Assembly (NCBI RefSeq): GCF_014280435.1
Contig: NZ_CP060388.1
Span: forward strand, 372,001 to 436,000
Reading direction: 5' to 3'
Length of the DNA: 64,000 bases
Source of the DNA: Sphingobium sp. KCTC 72723
GTDB lineage: Bacteria; Pseudomonadota; Alphaproteobacteria; Sphingomonadales; Sphingomonadaceae
Part shown: piece by piece, positions 51,200-59,870 of the stretch
Layout of the letters: the number at the start of each line of letters is the position of its first letter
How positions within the stretch are numbered: the stretch's first letter is position 1
Position numbers and translations under genes: made by a program
The notes under the pieces: model-generated
Told to the model about the DNA's origin: nothing
The model's input: only the letters and a program-made list of their open reading frames with translations
The model's database searches: none

Positions 51200-51589
51200 A
51201 TCGCGCGTATATTCAAAAACGGATGGTTCACTCGCTTTGCGCGGAAGGAGCGTATCTCCAACGCGGCGTTGCAGGATGCGGTGGACCGCGCGGAAAGCGG
51301 TCTGGTGGACGCCGATCTTGGCGGCGGCGTCATCAAGCAGCGCGTGGCCCGCGCTGGTCAGGGAAAATCGGGTGGGTATCGCACGCTGATCCTATTCCGG
51401 CAGGGCGACCGGGCCATATTCGCTTTCGGCTTCGCCAAGAGCTCACAAGCGAACATATCCAAGGCCGACTTGGCCCTGCTGCGCGAAGCGGCTGCTGAGG
51501 CGTTGGAATGGAGCGGCAAGGAACTGAACCGGCTGGTGGCGTCGGGAACATTAGTGGAGATCGAAGATGGGAACGACGATGAAGGATAA
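51200..51589 (+). CDS. HigB/RelE-type toxin, apparent ATC start
   Basis: A 129-residue toxin of the RelE/HigB-like family (mRNA interferase). Family landmarks are 'ARIFKNGWFTRFARKERIS', 'VDADLGGGVIKQRVARAGQGKSGGYRTLILFR', 'RAIFAFGFAKSSQANISKADLALLR'. Homologues start MARxFK, and here the corresponding codon is ATC at 51200, exactly 6 nt after a perfect AGGAGG. No ATG, GTG or TTG occurs between an in-frame TAA (51173) and ATC; the next is TTG at 51269, which would delete 23 conserved residues. Overlaps the antitoxin gene by 23 nt. Confidence 0.82.
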   Translation: MARIFKNGWFTRFARKERISNAALQDAVDRAESGLVDADLGGGVIKQRVARAGQGKSGGYRTLILFRQGDRAIFAFGFAKSSQANISKADLALLREAAAEALEWSGKELNRLVASGTLVEIEDGNDDEG

Positions 51590-51899
51590 AGGCTATCGCA
51601 GCGAGATCGCGGGCGCGATCCACGAAATGATGAGCGATGCGCATGACGCGGGCGTGGTGTCACGCGCGACGCTACGCACTTTTGATGAAGCGTGCCTTGC
51701 CCCGGCCCCCGCGTTGGCAGGCGATGAAATCCGGGCGATCCGCGAGCGCGAACATGTCTCACAGCCGGTGTTTGCCGCCTATCTCAATGTCTCGCGCAAT
51801 CTTGTGTCGGATTGGGAACGCGGCGTTAAGCGCCCTGGTGGGCCTGCACTACGCCTGCTGTCGATCATCCAACGTAAGGGATTGCAAGCGGTCGCGTAG
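51567..51899 (+). CDS. HigA-type antitoxin
   Basis: A 110-residue antitoxin. The N-terminal ~60 residues contact the toxin ('IAGAIHEMMSDAHDAGVVSRATLRTFDEACL'). The C-terminal Xre-type helix-turn-helix is 'IRAIREREHVSQPVFAAYLNVSRNLVSDWERGVKRPGGPALRLLSII'. GGAG lies 7 nt before the ATG at 51567. Co-transcribed after the toxin, the reverse order typical of higBA; it neutralises the toxin and represses the shared promoter. Confidence 0.92.
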   Translation: MGTTMKDKGYRSEIAGAIHEMMSDAHDAGVVSRATLRTFDEACLAPAPALAGDEIRAIREREHVSQPVFAAYLNVSRNLVSDWERGVKRPGGPALRLLSIIQRKGLQAVA

Positions 51900-52013
51900 C
51901 CTTGCCCGTCGCTTTTAACCGGCTTGATCTGTAAATTTGGCCGATTGCGGGATGACCGCTTTTGCGCGGCACGAATTACATTGCCGTCTTAGCTGGACTT
52001 TGTACGTTTTTTG

Positions 52014-52298
52014 TCAGGTCCAGGTCCAGAAGATGCTGTTGTTGGCGATGTGGTCCAGGGCCCGATCGAGGGGTAAGACGCATCCGCCCATATCGTCGAT
52101 ATCTTCCCATTGTCGCCGGTGTGACCAGTAACCGAGCCTGACTTCGTCGCGCGTGCCGACAGGCTTCAGGCGGGCGATCGGCGCCTCGGTTTCCAGCAGA
52201 TAGAGATGGTAGGCGCCTTTGTCCTGGTACCAACCCACGCCGCCGCCGTTAGCGGCGTCGAACGTTTCGATGCGCAGAATAATTTCGTCGTCTTTCAT
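52014..52298 (-). CDS. IS passenger gene, hypothetical protein
   Basis: A 94-residue Trp- and acid-rich soluble protein ('GGGVGWYQDKGAYHLYLLE', 'LGYWSHRRQWEDIDDMGG', ending 'NSIFWTWT'). It lies inside the IS ends, antisense to the transposase, and its stop is 7 nt from the left inverted repeat. The amino-acid composition is that of a real protein rather than a shadow frame. No family recognised. It may modulate transposition or be an unrelated cargo. Confidence 0.6.
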   Translation of the reverse strand: MKDDEIILRIETFDAANGGGVGWYQDKGAYHLYLLETEAPIARLKPVGTRDEVRLGYWSHRRQWEDIDDMGGCVLPLDRALDHIANNSIFWTWT

Positions 52299-52403
52299 GG
52301 TGCATCCATAGCTGCCGTCAGGTCACAGCGTATCCGATTCGTCTCGCCGCATGGCAACAGTCCAAGCGTTGCAACGTGCGGCAGTTAGGATTCGAAGCAT
52401 GGA

Positions 52404-53780
52404 ATGTTGGACCAGAACAGAGCCGTTGTCGGCGATCCCGTTCCCCAGATCCTGCGCCAATGGCTGCAGACGTGGCGTCCCTGCTTTACTGCACCCAGTT
52501 GGGAGCATGTGCTTGTTCTCGTGATGGGCGGCCTGCTGGCCACGGGCAAGCGGACTGTTACCTCTTGCCTGCGTGTGACTGGCAGGGCCCAGGCCGTCAA
52601 CTTCGCATCCTACCACCAGATCCTCAACCGCGCCCGCTGGAGCTCGCGTGCCGTTGCCAGGCGACTGCTTGGTATCATCGTCGAACGGCTCGTGCCCGAT
52701 GGCCCTGTTGTCATTGGCATGGACGACACCATCGAGCGGCGATGGGGGCGCCGGATCAACGCCCGTGGTATTTATCGCGACCCTGTCCGCTCCAGTCACG
52801 GCCATTTCGTCAAGGCCAGTGGGCTGCGGTGGCTCAGCTTCATGGTGCTCACCCCGGTGTCATGGACCAGCCTGATCAAGGCGCTGCCGATCCTGACGCT
52901 GCTTGCTCCTTCGGAACGATCCAACCTTCGACGCGGCTGTCGTCACAAGTTGCTGACGGACTGGGCCCGCCAGGGCGCACTGCAACTGTCTCGTTGGCTG
53001 CCAGGTCGTCGGATCATCTTCGTCGGCGATAGTAGCTTTGCCGTTCACCAATTGGCCCATGCCATTACGCCTCGGGCAACGCTCATCAGCCGGCTACGGC
53101 TGGATGCCAACCTGTTCGCACAGCCCCCGAAACGGACCTCATACACAGCAGGGCGGCCCGCACAAAAAGGGTCAGCGCTACCAAAACTCAAAACCCTACT
53201 CGCCAACCCGGCTACGCGCTGGGCAAGGATCCTCGTCTCCGCCTGGTACGGCCATGTCAACGGCAAGGCGCTCGAGATCACATCCGATACCGCCTTGTGG
53301 TACAGGCCCGGCACCCCGGTATTGCCGGTCCGATGGGTACTGGTCCGCGATCCCAACGGAAAGCGCGATCCGCAAGCCTTCTTCAGTACCGACATCACCC
53401 TCGAGCCCGCCGACATCATCGCCCTCTACGTCCGCCGATGGCAGATCGAAGTCACATTCGCCGAAACGCGCGCCCACCTGGGTGTCGAAACACAGCGCCA
53501 GTGGACCGACAATGCCATAGCCCGAACCACTCCGGCGCTGCTGGGACTCTACAGCCTCATATCGCTTTGGGCCTGCGATCTGCTTACCACTACCAGCATC
53601 CCCTACGCCGCCGCCTGGTATCGAAAAACCAATCTGACGTTCAGTGACGCTATCGCTGCCGTCCGGCTTCAACTCTGGGTCGGCGACATTAATTCACGCT
53701 CCCCGCCCCACCCAGAACCGCAATATATTCCGACAACCCGCCTCGTACGTATGGCTCAAGCGCTATGCTTCGCTACCTAA
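52404..53780 (+). CDS. IS701-family DDE transposase
   Basis: A 458-residue transposase. 'VIGMDDTIERRWGRRI' (first Asp), 'IIFVGDSSFAVHQLA' (second Asp) and 'YVRRWQIEVTFAETRAHLG' (Glu, with the YxxRWxIE signature) make up the DDE triad. The N-terminal region 'WEHVLVLVMGGLLATGKRTVTSCLR' fits the DDE_5/IS701 group. It appears full length and intact, starting from an ATG at 52404 and ending 1 nt before the right inverted repeat. Confidence 0.93.
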   Translation: MLDQNRAVVGDPVPQILRQWLQTWRPCFTAPSWEHVLVLVMGGLLATGKRTVTSCLRVTGRAQAVNFASYHQILNRARWSSRAVARRLLGIIVERLVPDGPVVIGMDDTIERRWGRRINARGIYRDPVRSSHGHFVKASGLRWLSFMVLTPVSWTSLIKALPILTLLAPSERSNLRRGCRHKLLTDWARQGALQLSRWLPGRRIIFVGDSSFAVHQLAHAITPRATLISRLRLDANLFAQPPKRTSYTAGRPAQKGSALPKLKTLLANPATRWARILVSAWYGHVNGKALEITSDTALWYRPGTPVLPVRWVLVRDPNGKRDPQAFFSTDITLEPADIIALYVRRWQIEVTFAETRAHLGVETQRQWTDNAIARTTPALLGLYSLISLWACDLLTTTSIPYAAAWYRKTNLTFSDAIAAVRLQLWVGDINSRSPPHPEPQYIPTTRLVRMAQALCFAT

Positions 53781-53831
53781 TCGTACAAAGTCCAGCTAAG
53801 GTAGCCAATACGCCTATGAGGGATGCGTCAA

Positions 53832-55370
53832 ATGGATAAGAGGAAGGGAACTCCGACGGAACAGGCCGCGGCTGAATTGCGGGTAGACTCCTTCCGTAAA
53901 GCGCTCGGCCCGTTTGTTGTTGCGGCTGAAACAACCCGGATGGCAATGATCTTTACAGATGCGCTAATCGAAGGGCATCCGATTGTATTTGCCAATGACA
54001 GCTTTCTTGCGCTTTCTGGATTTTATCGGACCACGCTTTTAGGAAAAGGCGTTGGATATATTCTGCAGCAGCTAGCTGATTATAATGCGCTTTCGTCGAT
54101 CGAGCACGCGCTTAATTCTGGCACGGACGGAACCTGGGAAGCGAAGTGCCGCTGCGCAGATGGAAGCGAATATCTCGCGACTGTCTTCCTCAGTCCGGTT
54201 CGAGGTAACCATGGCGTTGTTCTTCAGCACGTTTGGTTTTTTGTGGAGGTAAGCCGACGCATTGATCGACTTCTTCGGCAGCGTGCTCAGTTCGACAAAC
54301 TCTATGAGCAAGCGCCTGGGTTCATCGCGACGTCGGAAGGCAACGATCACCGGTTCACCTTTGCCAATGAATCATACAGACGTCTGGTCGGGCGCGATGA
54401 CCTGGTCGGATGTACCGTCGCCGAGGCACTGCCTGAGGTTGCGGAACAGGGGCTAGTCAAGCTGTTGGACGAGGTGCTCGCGACAGGAGAGCCATTCATC
54501 GCCCGCAACAGGCCTATGCGCTTGGGGCGCAATAACATCGCGAAGGTTCATTACCTTAACTTCGTATATCAGCCGATACGCGACGAGGGCGGCGCGATTA
54601 CCGGGGTATTTTGCGCAGGATATGACGTTACGGCAGAGCGTGAGGCTGCGGAAAAGCTATCGCTGCTGCAGGATGAGGTAGCTCATCTTTCTCGTATCAA
54701 CGCCATGGGCATGATGGCTGCGACATTAGCGCATGAACTTAACCAACCACTGACCGCGATCTCTAGCTATGCCGCCGGCGGCGTCCGTCTAGTAAACCCG
54801 GCTTCCCGAAACTCCGAGGCGCTCATAGGCGCATTGGAAGCAACGCAAGAGGCAGCGCAGCGCGCCGCCGAGATAATTCGCAATGTCCGGGAACTAACCC
54901 GCCGAGGCGAAACGACCAAAATGTCGTTCGACTTAGGGGCCGCAATCGCGGAATGCGTGCGCCTGGTCGGTGCGGGCGGTTGCCCCGACGTGCCGATTGA
55001 TGATCAAACCGCAGCGGGATTATCCCTCTTTGGTGATCGTATTCAAATTCAGCAGGTCATCATCAACCTGCTTCGCAACGGCTGCGAAGCGGCGGGTGCC
55101 TCGATCAAGCCCTGCGTCGTCATCAGCGCGTCATCGAAGGACGATCTGGTGGTCGTGAGCGTTACCGATACCGGCGAAGGACTTTCCCTGGAGGCGGCGC
55201 AGAACATCTTCACCTGGACTGACTCTTCCAAGGGTTCCGGGATGGGTCTTGGCCTATCGATCTCGCGAACCATCGTCGAAGCGCATAGCGGGCGCATCTG
55301 GCTGGAAAAGAGCGGTGCGTCGGGCACGCAGTTCTGCTTTTCGATACCGAATGGAGTATCTCATGGCTGA
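53832..55370 (+). CDS. PAS/LOV-like sensor histidine kinase without photoactive Cys
   Basis: A 512-residue soluble kinase. Residues ~30-145 form a PAS domain with LOV-like flow ('VFANDSFLALSGFYRTTLLGKGVGYILQQ', 'FLSPVRGNHGVVLQHVWFFVEVSRR'), but the LOV motif GRNCRFLQ reads GKGVGYILQ, so the flavin-binding Cys is Val. A second PAS (~155-275) follows. The kinase core has 'HLSRINAMGMMAATLAHELNQPLTAI' (His), 'QQVIINLLRNGCEAA' (N-box) and 'GSGMGLGLSISRTIVEAHSG' (G-box), FixL-like. GAGGG favours ATG 53832 over 53823. The IS ends 33 nt upstream, so its native promoter is displaced. Confidence 0.88.
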   Translation: MDKRKGTPTEQAAAELRVDSFRKALGPFVVAAETTRMAMIFTDALIEGHPIVFANDSFLALSGFYRTTLLGKGVGYILQQLADYNALSSIEHALNSGTDGTWEAKCRCADGSEYLATVFLSPVRGNHGVVLQHVWFFVEVSRRIDRLLRQRAQFDKLYEQAPGFIATSEGNDHRFTFANESYRRLVGRDDLVGCTVAEALPEVAEQGLVKLLDEVLATGEPFIARNRPMRLGRNNIAKVHYLNFVYQPIRDEGGAITGVFCAGYDVTAEREAAEKLSLLQDEVAHLSRINAMGMMAATLAHELNQPLTAISSYAAGGVRLVNPASRNSEALIGALEATQEAAQRAAEIIRNVRELTRRGETTKMSFDLGAAIAECVRLVGAGGCPDVPIDDQTAAGLSLFGDRIQIQQVIINLLRNGCEAAGASIKPCVVISASSKDDLVVVSVTDTGEGLSLEAAQNIFTWTDSSKGSGMGLGLSISRTIVEAHSGRIWLEKSGASGTQFCFSIPNGVSHG

Positions 55371-56070
55371 GGCAGTGATTGAAGACAAATCTGTCGCTGC
55401 GGGTACAGCATCAGCTATCCCCGCTCCTGCCACGGTAACACAGGCCCCAGAGGCGGTTCGACGGGTCTATATAGTGGACGACGATAGCATGGTTCGACGT
55501 TCATTATCCTTTACCTTGAACACAGCTGGATTTCTAACTCGCGCGTTCATGTCCGGGAGGGACTTCCTCGATGAGACCGACAGCCTTTCGACAGGCTGCG
55601 TGCTGCTGGACGTGCGGATGCCGGACATGGATGGCATTGCGGTTCTTGAGGAGCTCGGCCGAAAAAGCCTGTTATTTCCGGTGATAATCATGACAGGACA
55701 TGGCGACGTAGAAACTGCCGTTAGAGCCATGAAGCAAGGCGCGGATGATTTCATCGAGAAGCCATTCACCGACGCGGCTCTTATGGAGATGCTCGAGGCG
55801 TTGTTCGCAAACCTGCCTGCACGGATGGAAGCGCAAGTCGAACGGATGAAGGCGCAAGCCAGTGTGACGAAGCTTACTGCGCGGGAGAGAGAACTCCTAC
55901 AAGGCCTTGTCGCGGGTCTGTCCAACAAAGAAATAGCAACACGGCTGGACATCAGCGTACGCACGGTTGAGATGCACCGCTCCAACCTGATGAACCGTCT
56001 AGGTGTGGATACATTCGCTGAGCTCATCCGCACCGCAATACTGGCGCAAGTGAAGCCGCTTCAGCTATGA
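55363..56070 (+). CDS. FixJ/LuxR-family response regulator
   Basis: A 235-residue two-component regulator. After a ~30-residue Ala/Pro N-terminus, the receiver has 'VYIVDDDSMVRRSL', the Asp in 'CVLLDVRMPDMDGIAVLEEL', Thr in 'VIIMTGHGDVETAV' and Lys in 'DFIEKPFTDAAL'. The C-terminal LuxR helix-turn-helix is 'LTARERELLQGLVAGLSNKEIATRLDISVRTVEMHRSNLMNRLGV'. GGAG lies 7 nt before the ATG at 55363, which overlaps the kinase stop by 8 nt. Cognate partner of the LOV-like kinase; targets probably include the adjacent c-di-GMP genes. Confidence 0.93.
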   Translation: MAEAVIEDKSVAAGTASAIPAPATVTQAPEAVRRVYIVDDDSMVRRSLSFTLNTAGFLTRAFMSGRDFLDETDSLSTGCVLLDVRMPDMDGIAVLEELGRKSLLFPVIIMTGHGDVETAVRAMKQGADDFIEKPFTDAALMEMLEALFANLPARMEAQVERMKAQASVTKLTARERELLQGLVAGLSNKEIATRLDISVRTVEMHRSNLMNRLGVDTFAELIRTAILAQVKPLQL

Positions 56071-56127
56071 TCTCCCAAGGCATGTCGGTATATGCCTCCG
56101 CCTCTTCTTTTACGGGCCGAGTTTTAC

Positions 56128-56715
56128 TCAGTTTTCATGGCTAGTGAGGTGAATGCCAGCTCTCCCTCCCTTGGACCACCGCATCACACCCCGTCGCTCG
56201 AGTCCTTCGCCAAGGACGACCTTAACCGGCAGACCTTCTACAAAACCCGAGGTGTGGACCTGTTCGGCACGAGGAGAGGAACCTCCCATTTCGACCAGAT
56301 TAATTTTGCCTTCCCTCTGGGCGGCATCCTCTGTCATCACCCCAACGGGCTGTATGCCACCACTGCAGCTTCCTTTGGCCCATTGAGCGAGCAGCCCCCC
56401 CTTGTCGATTGGCAAGGAGAGCCGCACACCGCAGGCATCCCTGCTTGTCCAGACTACAGTCCCCTCAACGCCATCAGCGTTGGTAATCTGCACCGTGATC
56501 ACATCCCCAAAGCAGATTGGAAGGCTGTGGCGCAACATCATTCCTTCGTCAGAGATATTCTGTAGTCGGGCCGAACCCTCATAATGTTCGCATTGGACCT
56601 TGACCACGCGCAAAGACGCAGGCGTCCGATCAGACCTTCGCTGTTCTTCCCAGTACCAGGATCGTGGACCGCCGATTACTGCGGCCCATTTCAGAGCTAG
56701 TTTGCAATGGTTCAT
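56128..56715 (-). CDS. Tandem PilZ-domain protein
   Basis: A 195-residue c-di-GMP receptor candidate. The first domain has both binding motifs: RxxxR in 'EEQRRSDRTPASLRVVK' and NxSxxG in 'ARLQNISDEGMMLRH', followed by 'GTVVWTSRDACGVRL'. The second half ('INLVEMGGSSPRAEQV', 'GLPVKVVLGEGLERRGVMRWSKGGRAGIHL') is a PilZ-like barrel without the arginine motif. GAGGAG lies ~10 nt before the ATG. It is divergent from the phosphodiesterase gene, facing the regulator gene. Output partner unknown. Confidence 0.85.
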   Translation of the reverse strand: MNHCKLALKWAAVIGGPRSWYWEEQRRSDRTPASLRVVKVQCEHYEGSARLQNISDEGMMLRHSLPICFGDVITVQITNADGVEGTVVWTSRDACGVRLSLPIDKGGLLAQWAKGSCSGGIQPVGVMTEDAAQREGKINLVEMGGSSPRAEQVHTSGFVEGLPVKVVLGEGLERRGVMRWSKGGRAGIHLTSHEN

Positions 56716-57063
56716 GATGTTTTAGCTCCTCTCGGGAGCAAAAGTGACGCTTGATCTTGCTGAGCGATAGATCGGATGATTACGGGAGCCGCCATTAACG
56801 ATTCAGTAACGGAGACGCGGAGGTAGCTCCTTTGAAGAGGTTACGGCTTCCTGAACACGCCGCCCGTATTTACCACGGATTGCCATCACCTACGAGAATG
56901 ACGATACACATATTCATAAGCATTGCAGGGCAAGACCTGCGACACAAGGAGCGAGCCATTTGCACCGGACCGAGGAATATAAGCCTTTTGTGGTGCCGGC
57001 TGCGAACTCGCCTGAGGGTAGAATTGGCCGGGTGCGGCCTATTCGCTCCGGGGGAGGAGACAA
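56716..57063. other. Divergent regulatory region between PilZ and phosphodiesterase genes
   Basis: 348 nt with no gene. It contains a small hairpin GCTCC-TCTC-GGGAGC (56727-56741) in the PilZ leader and A/T-rich stretches, but no promoter consensus was pinned down. Both adjacent signalling genes must be driven from here, making it the likely target of the FixJ-type regulator. Confidence 0.4.
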
Positions 57064-58863
57064 ATGAAGCATGTGTCTTTCATGAATACCCGCGCAGTCC
57101 CGCTGTCTGCTCCTCACGGCCTTACAAGTCTTGCGAACTGTCTGCCTCTTTCGGCTCCGAGAGAAGGGGTTGCGGACGCTTTTATCCAACAGACCGCGGA
57201 CCCTGTACTGCTCCTTAACGCAGAGGGCAGCGTGCTTTGGGCAAACGCAAGCGCACTGGCGCAAGTCGATGCCATGCACGTCGAGGGGATCGGAAGGCGC
57301 TGGGAGCAGGTCTGGGCAAATGATTACCGTGCGGACGCAATGGCAGCGTTCGATATGGCTTTGGCCCATGGGCGTGCAAGGTTTTCAGCTGCCAGCCAAG
57401 CTAGCGATGAAGTGACGCGGGAATGGGATGTCACTCTCACGCAGATAGGCGACATGACGCTCGGGAGCCTGAATATCATCGCCTTGGCGCGGGAAGTGAA
57501 GGGTCAGGATGCCGGCGCAAGCCATCTCCGCCGAGGAGATTTGCACGATGCCCTCACCGGCTTACCCAACAGAATGGGTGTCCAACAGGAACTCCATAGG
57601 AGGACTTCGCGACTTGTCGCCGACGGCGGCCGATTTGCACTGGCGATTTTGGATATAGACGGCTTCAAACAATTAAACAGCCGCCTCGGGCAGAAGGCCT
57701 GCGACGCCATACTTATTGAATTTGCAAACACCATGGCACAAGCAGCAAATGACCATCTGTTTGTTGCCAGAGTGGAAGGCGATCAGTTCGCCCTCCTTGT
57801 AGATGCTGTGCTAGACCCTGATAAGATTGTCACCCAGATTGAGCGTTTGATCCAACAATGCGCTGATCGGGTCCTGAACAGCACAGATATAGCCAGCTTC
57901 TCCGTAAGCGCGGGGGTAACGATATTCCCGAACGATGGTGAAACGGACCAGGAGCTACTTCAAAACGCGCGCACGGCGTTGGAACACGCCAGGAGAGCAC
58001 GCCATGGCAAGACTGTCCTTTTCAACGGCAGCATGCGCCAGCAGCTCCAGCGCCACTCGTCGATGCTGGAAGTAGCCAAGGTGGCGATCGCCAGTGACTG
58101 GATAAAACCCTATTACCAGCCCAAGGTGGACTTGCAGTCTGGCCGCGTGATTGGCCTGGAAGCGCTGCTGCGGTGGCAGCGGCCTGGTGCGCCGGTCGAA
58201 CTACCCGCCAGCATCCTTGCCGCCTTCGACGACCCCGAACTTGCCACATGCATCAGTGAGAGGATGCAGAATAAAGTTCTGACTGACATCGCGGCTTGGA
58301 AGCGGGCGGGGTCCGCCCTGCCCGTGGCCATAAACGCGTCGGCGGCTGACTTCCGCAATCCGGACTTCGCGGGCAAGTTTCTGAACCAACTCTATAAGGC
58401 CAATATTCCAACTCACCTCCTCGAGCTTGAAGTGACCGAGGGCGTGTTCCTCGGGATTGGCGCGGCGGATGTAGGAGTCGCCCTGCGGGAACTCAACGCG
58501 GCGGGCGTGCGTATATCTCTCGATGACTTTGGAACAGGCTATGCGTCGCTTTCCCATCTCAAAGAGCATCCGGTCGATATCCTCAAGATCGATCGAAGCT
58601 TTGTCAACAATTTGCCGGACAGTCCCGATGACCGCGCGATCGTGAGCGCGATGATAGGCCTTGGGCGCAACCTTGCGATTGAAGTGGTAGCCGAGGGTAT
58701 AGAAACTATGGAACAGGCTACTCTATTGCGCGATATGGGCTGCCACACCGGCCAGGGCTTTTTATTCAGCCGGGCAATTCCCGGCGCGCTAGTGCCTCAC
58801 CTTACTCGTCAACATCTGATGGCAGGCAGCGAGCCACAGACCCTGCCGCGACGCGCGTCATAG
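57064..58863 (+). CDS. PAS-degenerate GGDEF-EAL c-di-GMP phosphodiesterase
   Basis: A 599-residue cytoplasmic enzyme. A PAS-like domain (~40-145) precedes a GGDEF domain (~160-315) whose active site reads 'RVEGDQFALL', so the cyclase is inactive and may only bind GTP. The EAL domain (~330-590) is complete: 'EALLRW', 'INASAADF', 'LELEVTEGVFL', 'SLDDFGTGYASL', 'KIDRSFV', 'EVVAEGIET' and 'GQGFLFS'. It should hydrolyse c-di-GMP. A perfect GAGGAG lies 5 nt before the ATG. A BLUF gene follows after 8 nt, implying light control. Confidence 0.93.
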   Translation: MKHVSFMNTRAVPLSAPHGLTSLANCLPLSAPREGVADAFIQQTADPVLLLNAEGSVLWANASALAQVDAMHVEGIGRRWEQVWANDYRADAMAAFDMALAHGRARFSAASQASDEVTREWDVTLTQIGDMTLGSLNIIALAREVKGQDAGASHLRRGDLHDALTGLPNRMGVQQELHRRTSRLVADGGRFALAILDIDGFKQLNSRLGQKACDAILIEFANTMAQAANDHLFVARVEGDQFALLVDAVLDPDKIVTQIERLIQQCADRVLNSTDIASFSVSAGVTIFPNDGETDQELLQNARTALEHARRARHGKTVLFNGSMRQQLQRHSSMLEVAKVAIASDWIKPYYQPKVDLQSGRVIGLEALLRWQRPGAPVELPASILAAFDDPELATCISERMQNKVLTDIAAWKRAGSALPVAINASAADFRNPDFAGKFLNQLYKANIPTHLLELEVTEGVFLGIGAADVGVALRELNAAGVRISLDDFGTGYASLSHLKEHPVDILKIDRSFVNNLPDSPDDRAIVSAMIGLGRNLAIEVVAEGIETMEQATLLRDMGCHTGQGFLFSRAIPGALVPHLTRQHLMAGSEPQTLPRRAS

Positions 58864-58871
58864 AAGGCGAA

Positions 58872-59312
58872 ATGCACATGTTCAGCTTATTATATGCGAG
58901 CCGGAGCACCCTGCAGCCTAGCGAAGCCGATGCCGCGGTTAAAGCCCTTGTGAGCGCTGGTCGATCGCGTAACGAAAAGGCCGATGTAACTGGCTGCCTG
59001 GTTTTCGGCGCTGGAAGATTTGCTCAGATACTGGAAGGGGAGCAATCCGCTGTGGAGGACATCATGCGCAGCATCCTGCGCGACCCTCGCCATACTGAGG
59101 TCGCCATCCTTCAACAGGGCGAGGCGGCTACCCGCCGGTTCGCCGATTGGACGCTTGGCTATGCCGGGCCCTCCTTGTTCGTTCAGCGCACGATCGCCCG
59201 GCCCGTGTCGGAGGCTCTTCGCGGGTCAAAGCGAGGTATGGCAGACCTCATTCATGTCATGACTGAATTCCACGCGAAGCAGACGATTGCCTCGTCACTA
59301 CCAAGTGCCTGA
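58872..59312 (+). CDS. BLUF-domain blue-light sensor paired with EAL protein
   Basis: A 146-residue flavoprotein: Tyr in 'FSLLYASRSTL', Asn in 'RNEKADVTGCLVFGAGRFAQILEGEQ' and the switch Gln in 'FAQILEG' are all present, so photochemistry should be intact. A ~40-residue helical C-terminal extension follows ('ARPVSEALRGSKRGMADLIHVMTEF'), a likely partner-binding region. It starts 8 nt after the EAL gene, so the two are co-transcribed. The arrangement resembles the PapB (BLUF) / PapA (EAL) system of Rhodopseudomonas palustris, where the BLUF protein regulates phosphodiesterase activity. Confidence 0.93.
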   Translation: MHMFSLLYASRSTLQPSEADAAVKALVSAGRSRNEKADVTGCLVFGAGRFAQILEGEQSAVEDIMRSILRDPRHTEVAILQQGEAATRRFADWTLGYAGPSLFVQRTIARPVSEALRGSKRGMADLIHVMTEFHAKQTIASSLPSA

Positions 59313-59870
59313 TGAGTCAAACTATTATTGCTGGCGGAACTCCCGCGGGAATGAACTTTTCTTAAGGGACTTGTAGATATGCTCGGGACGGGGTCAACTA
59401 CTGGAGCAGGAGCGAGGGCCTTGAATGATCGTCAACTCACCGACGAAGAAGGTAGACTTTCAGCCCTTGAGCGATATCAGATTCTCGACACCGCGCGCGA
59501 AGCGTCGTTCGACAAGATCACAGGCCTGGTCCGGGATATTCTCGATGTGCCGATCTGCGCCGTATCCCTGGTCGACCAGGAGCGCCAGTGGTTCAAGTCC
59601 ATCCAGGGCCTGGACTCTGCCGAGACGCCCCGAAACGTCGCGTTCTGCGCTCACACCATATTGAAGCGCACGCCCATGGTCGTACCCGACGCAGTGCTCG
59701 ACCCGCGGTTCGCCTCAAACCCCCTTGTGACAGGCGATCCAGGAATCAGAAGTGATGCCGGAATGCCGCTGCGAACACCAGACGGTTACAACCTTGGCCC
59801 TCCGTGCCAACGATGATGAGACAACGCGCCGCCGGTAATTTACCCTTGAGGGCGCGGATGAGATATCACC

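Larger units (their letters stand above)
51989..53799 (+). mobile_element. IS701-like insertion sequence
   Basis: An 18-bp perfect inverted repeat (TTAGCTGGACTTTGTACG at 51989-52006 and its complement at 53782-53799) bounds a 1.81-kb element with a 458-residue transposase and an antisense passenger gene. The outermost TTAG/CTAA could be part of the repeat or derive from YTAR target sites typical of the family, so the boundary is uncertain by up to 4 nt. It ends 33 nt before the histidine kinase start. Confidence 0.88.
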
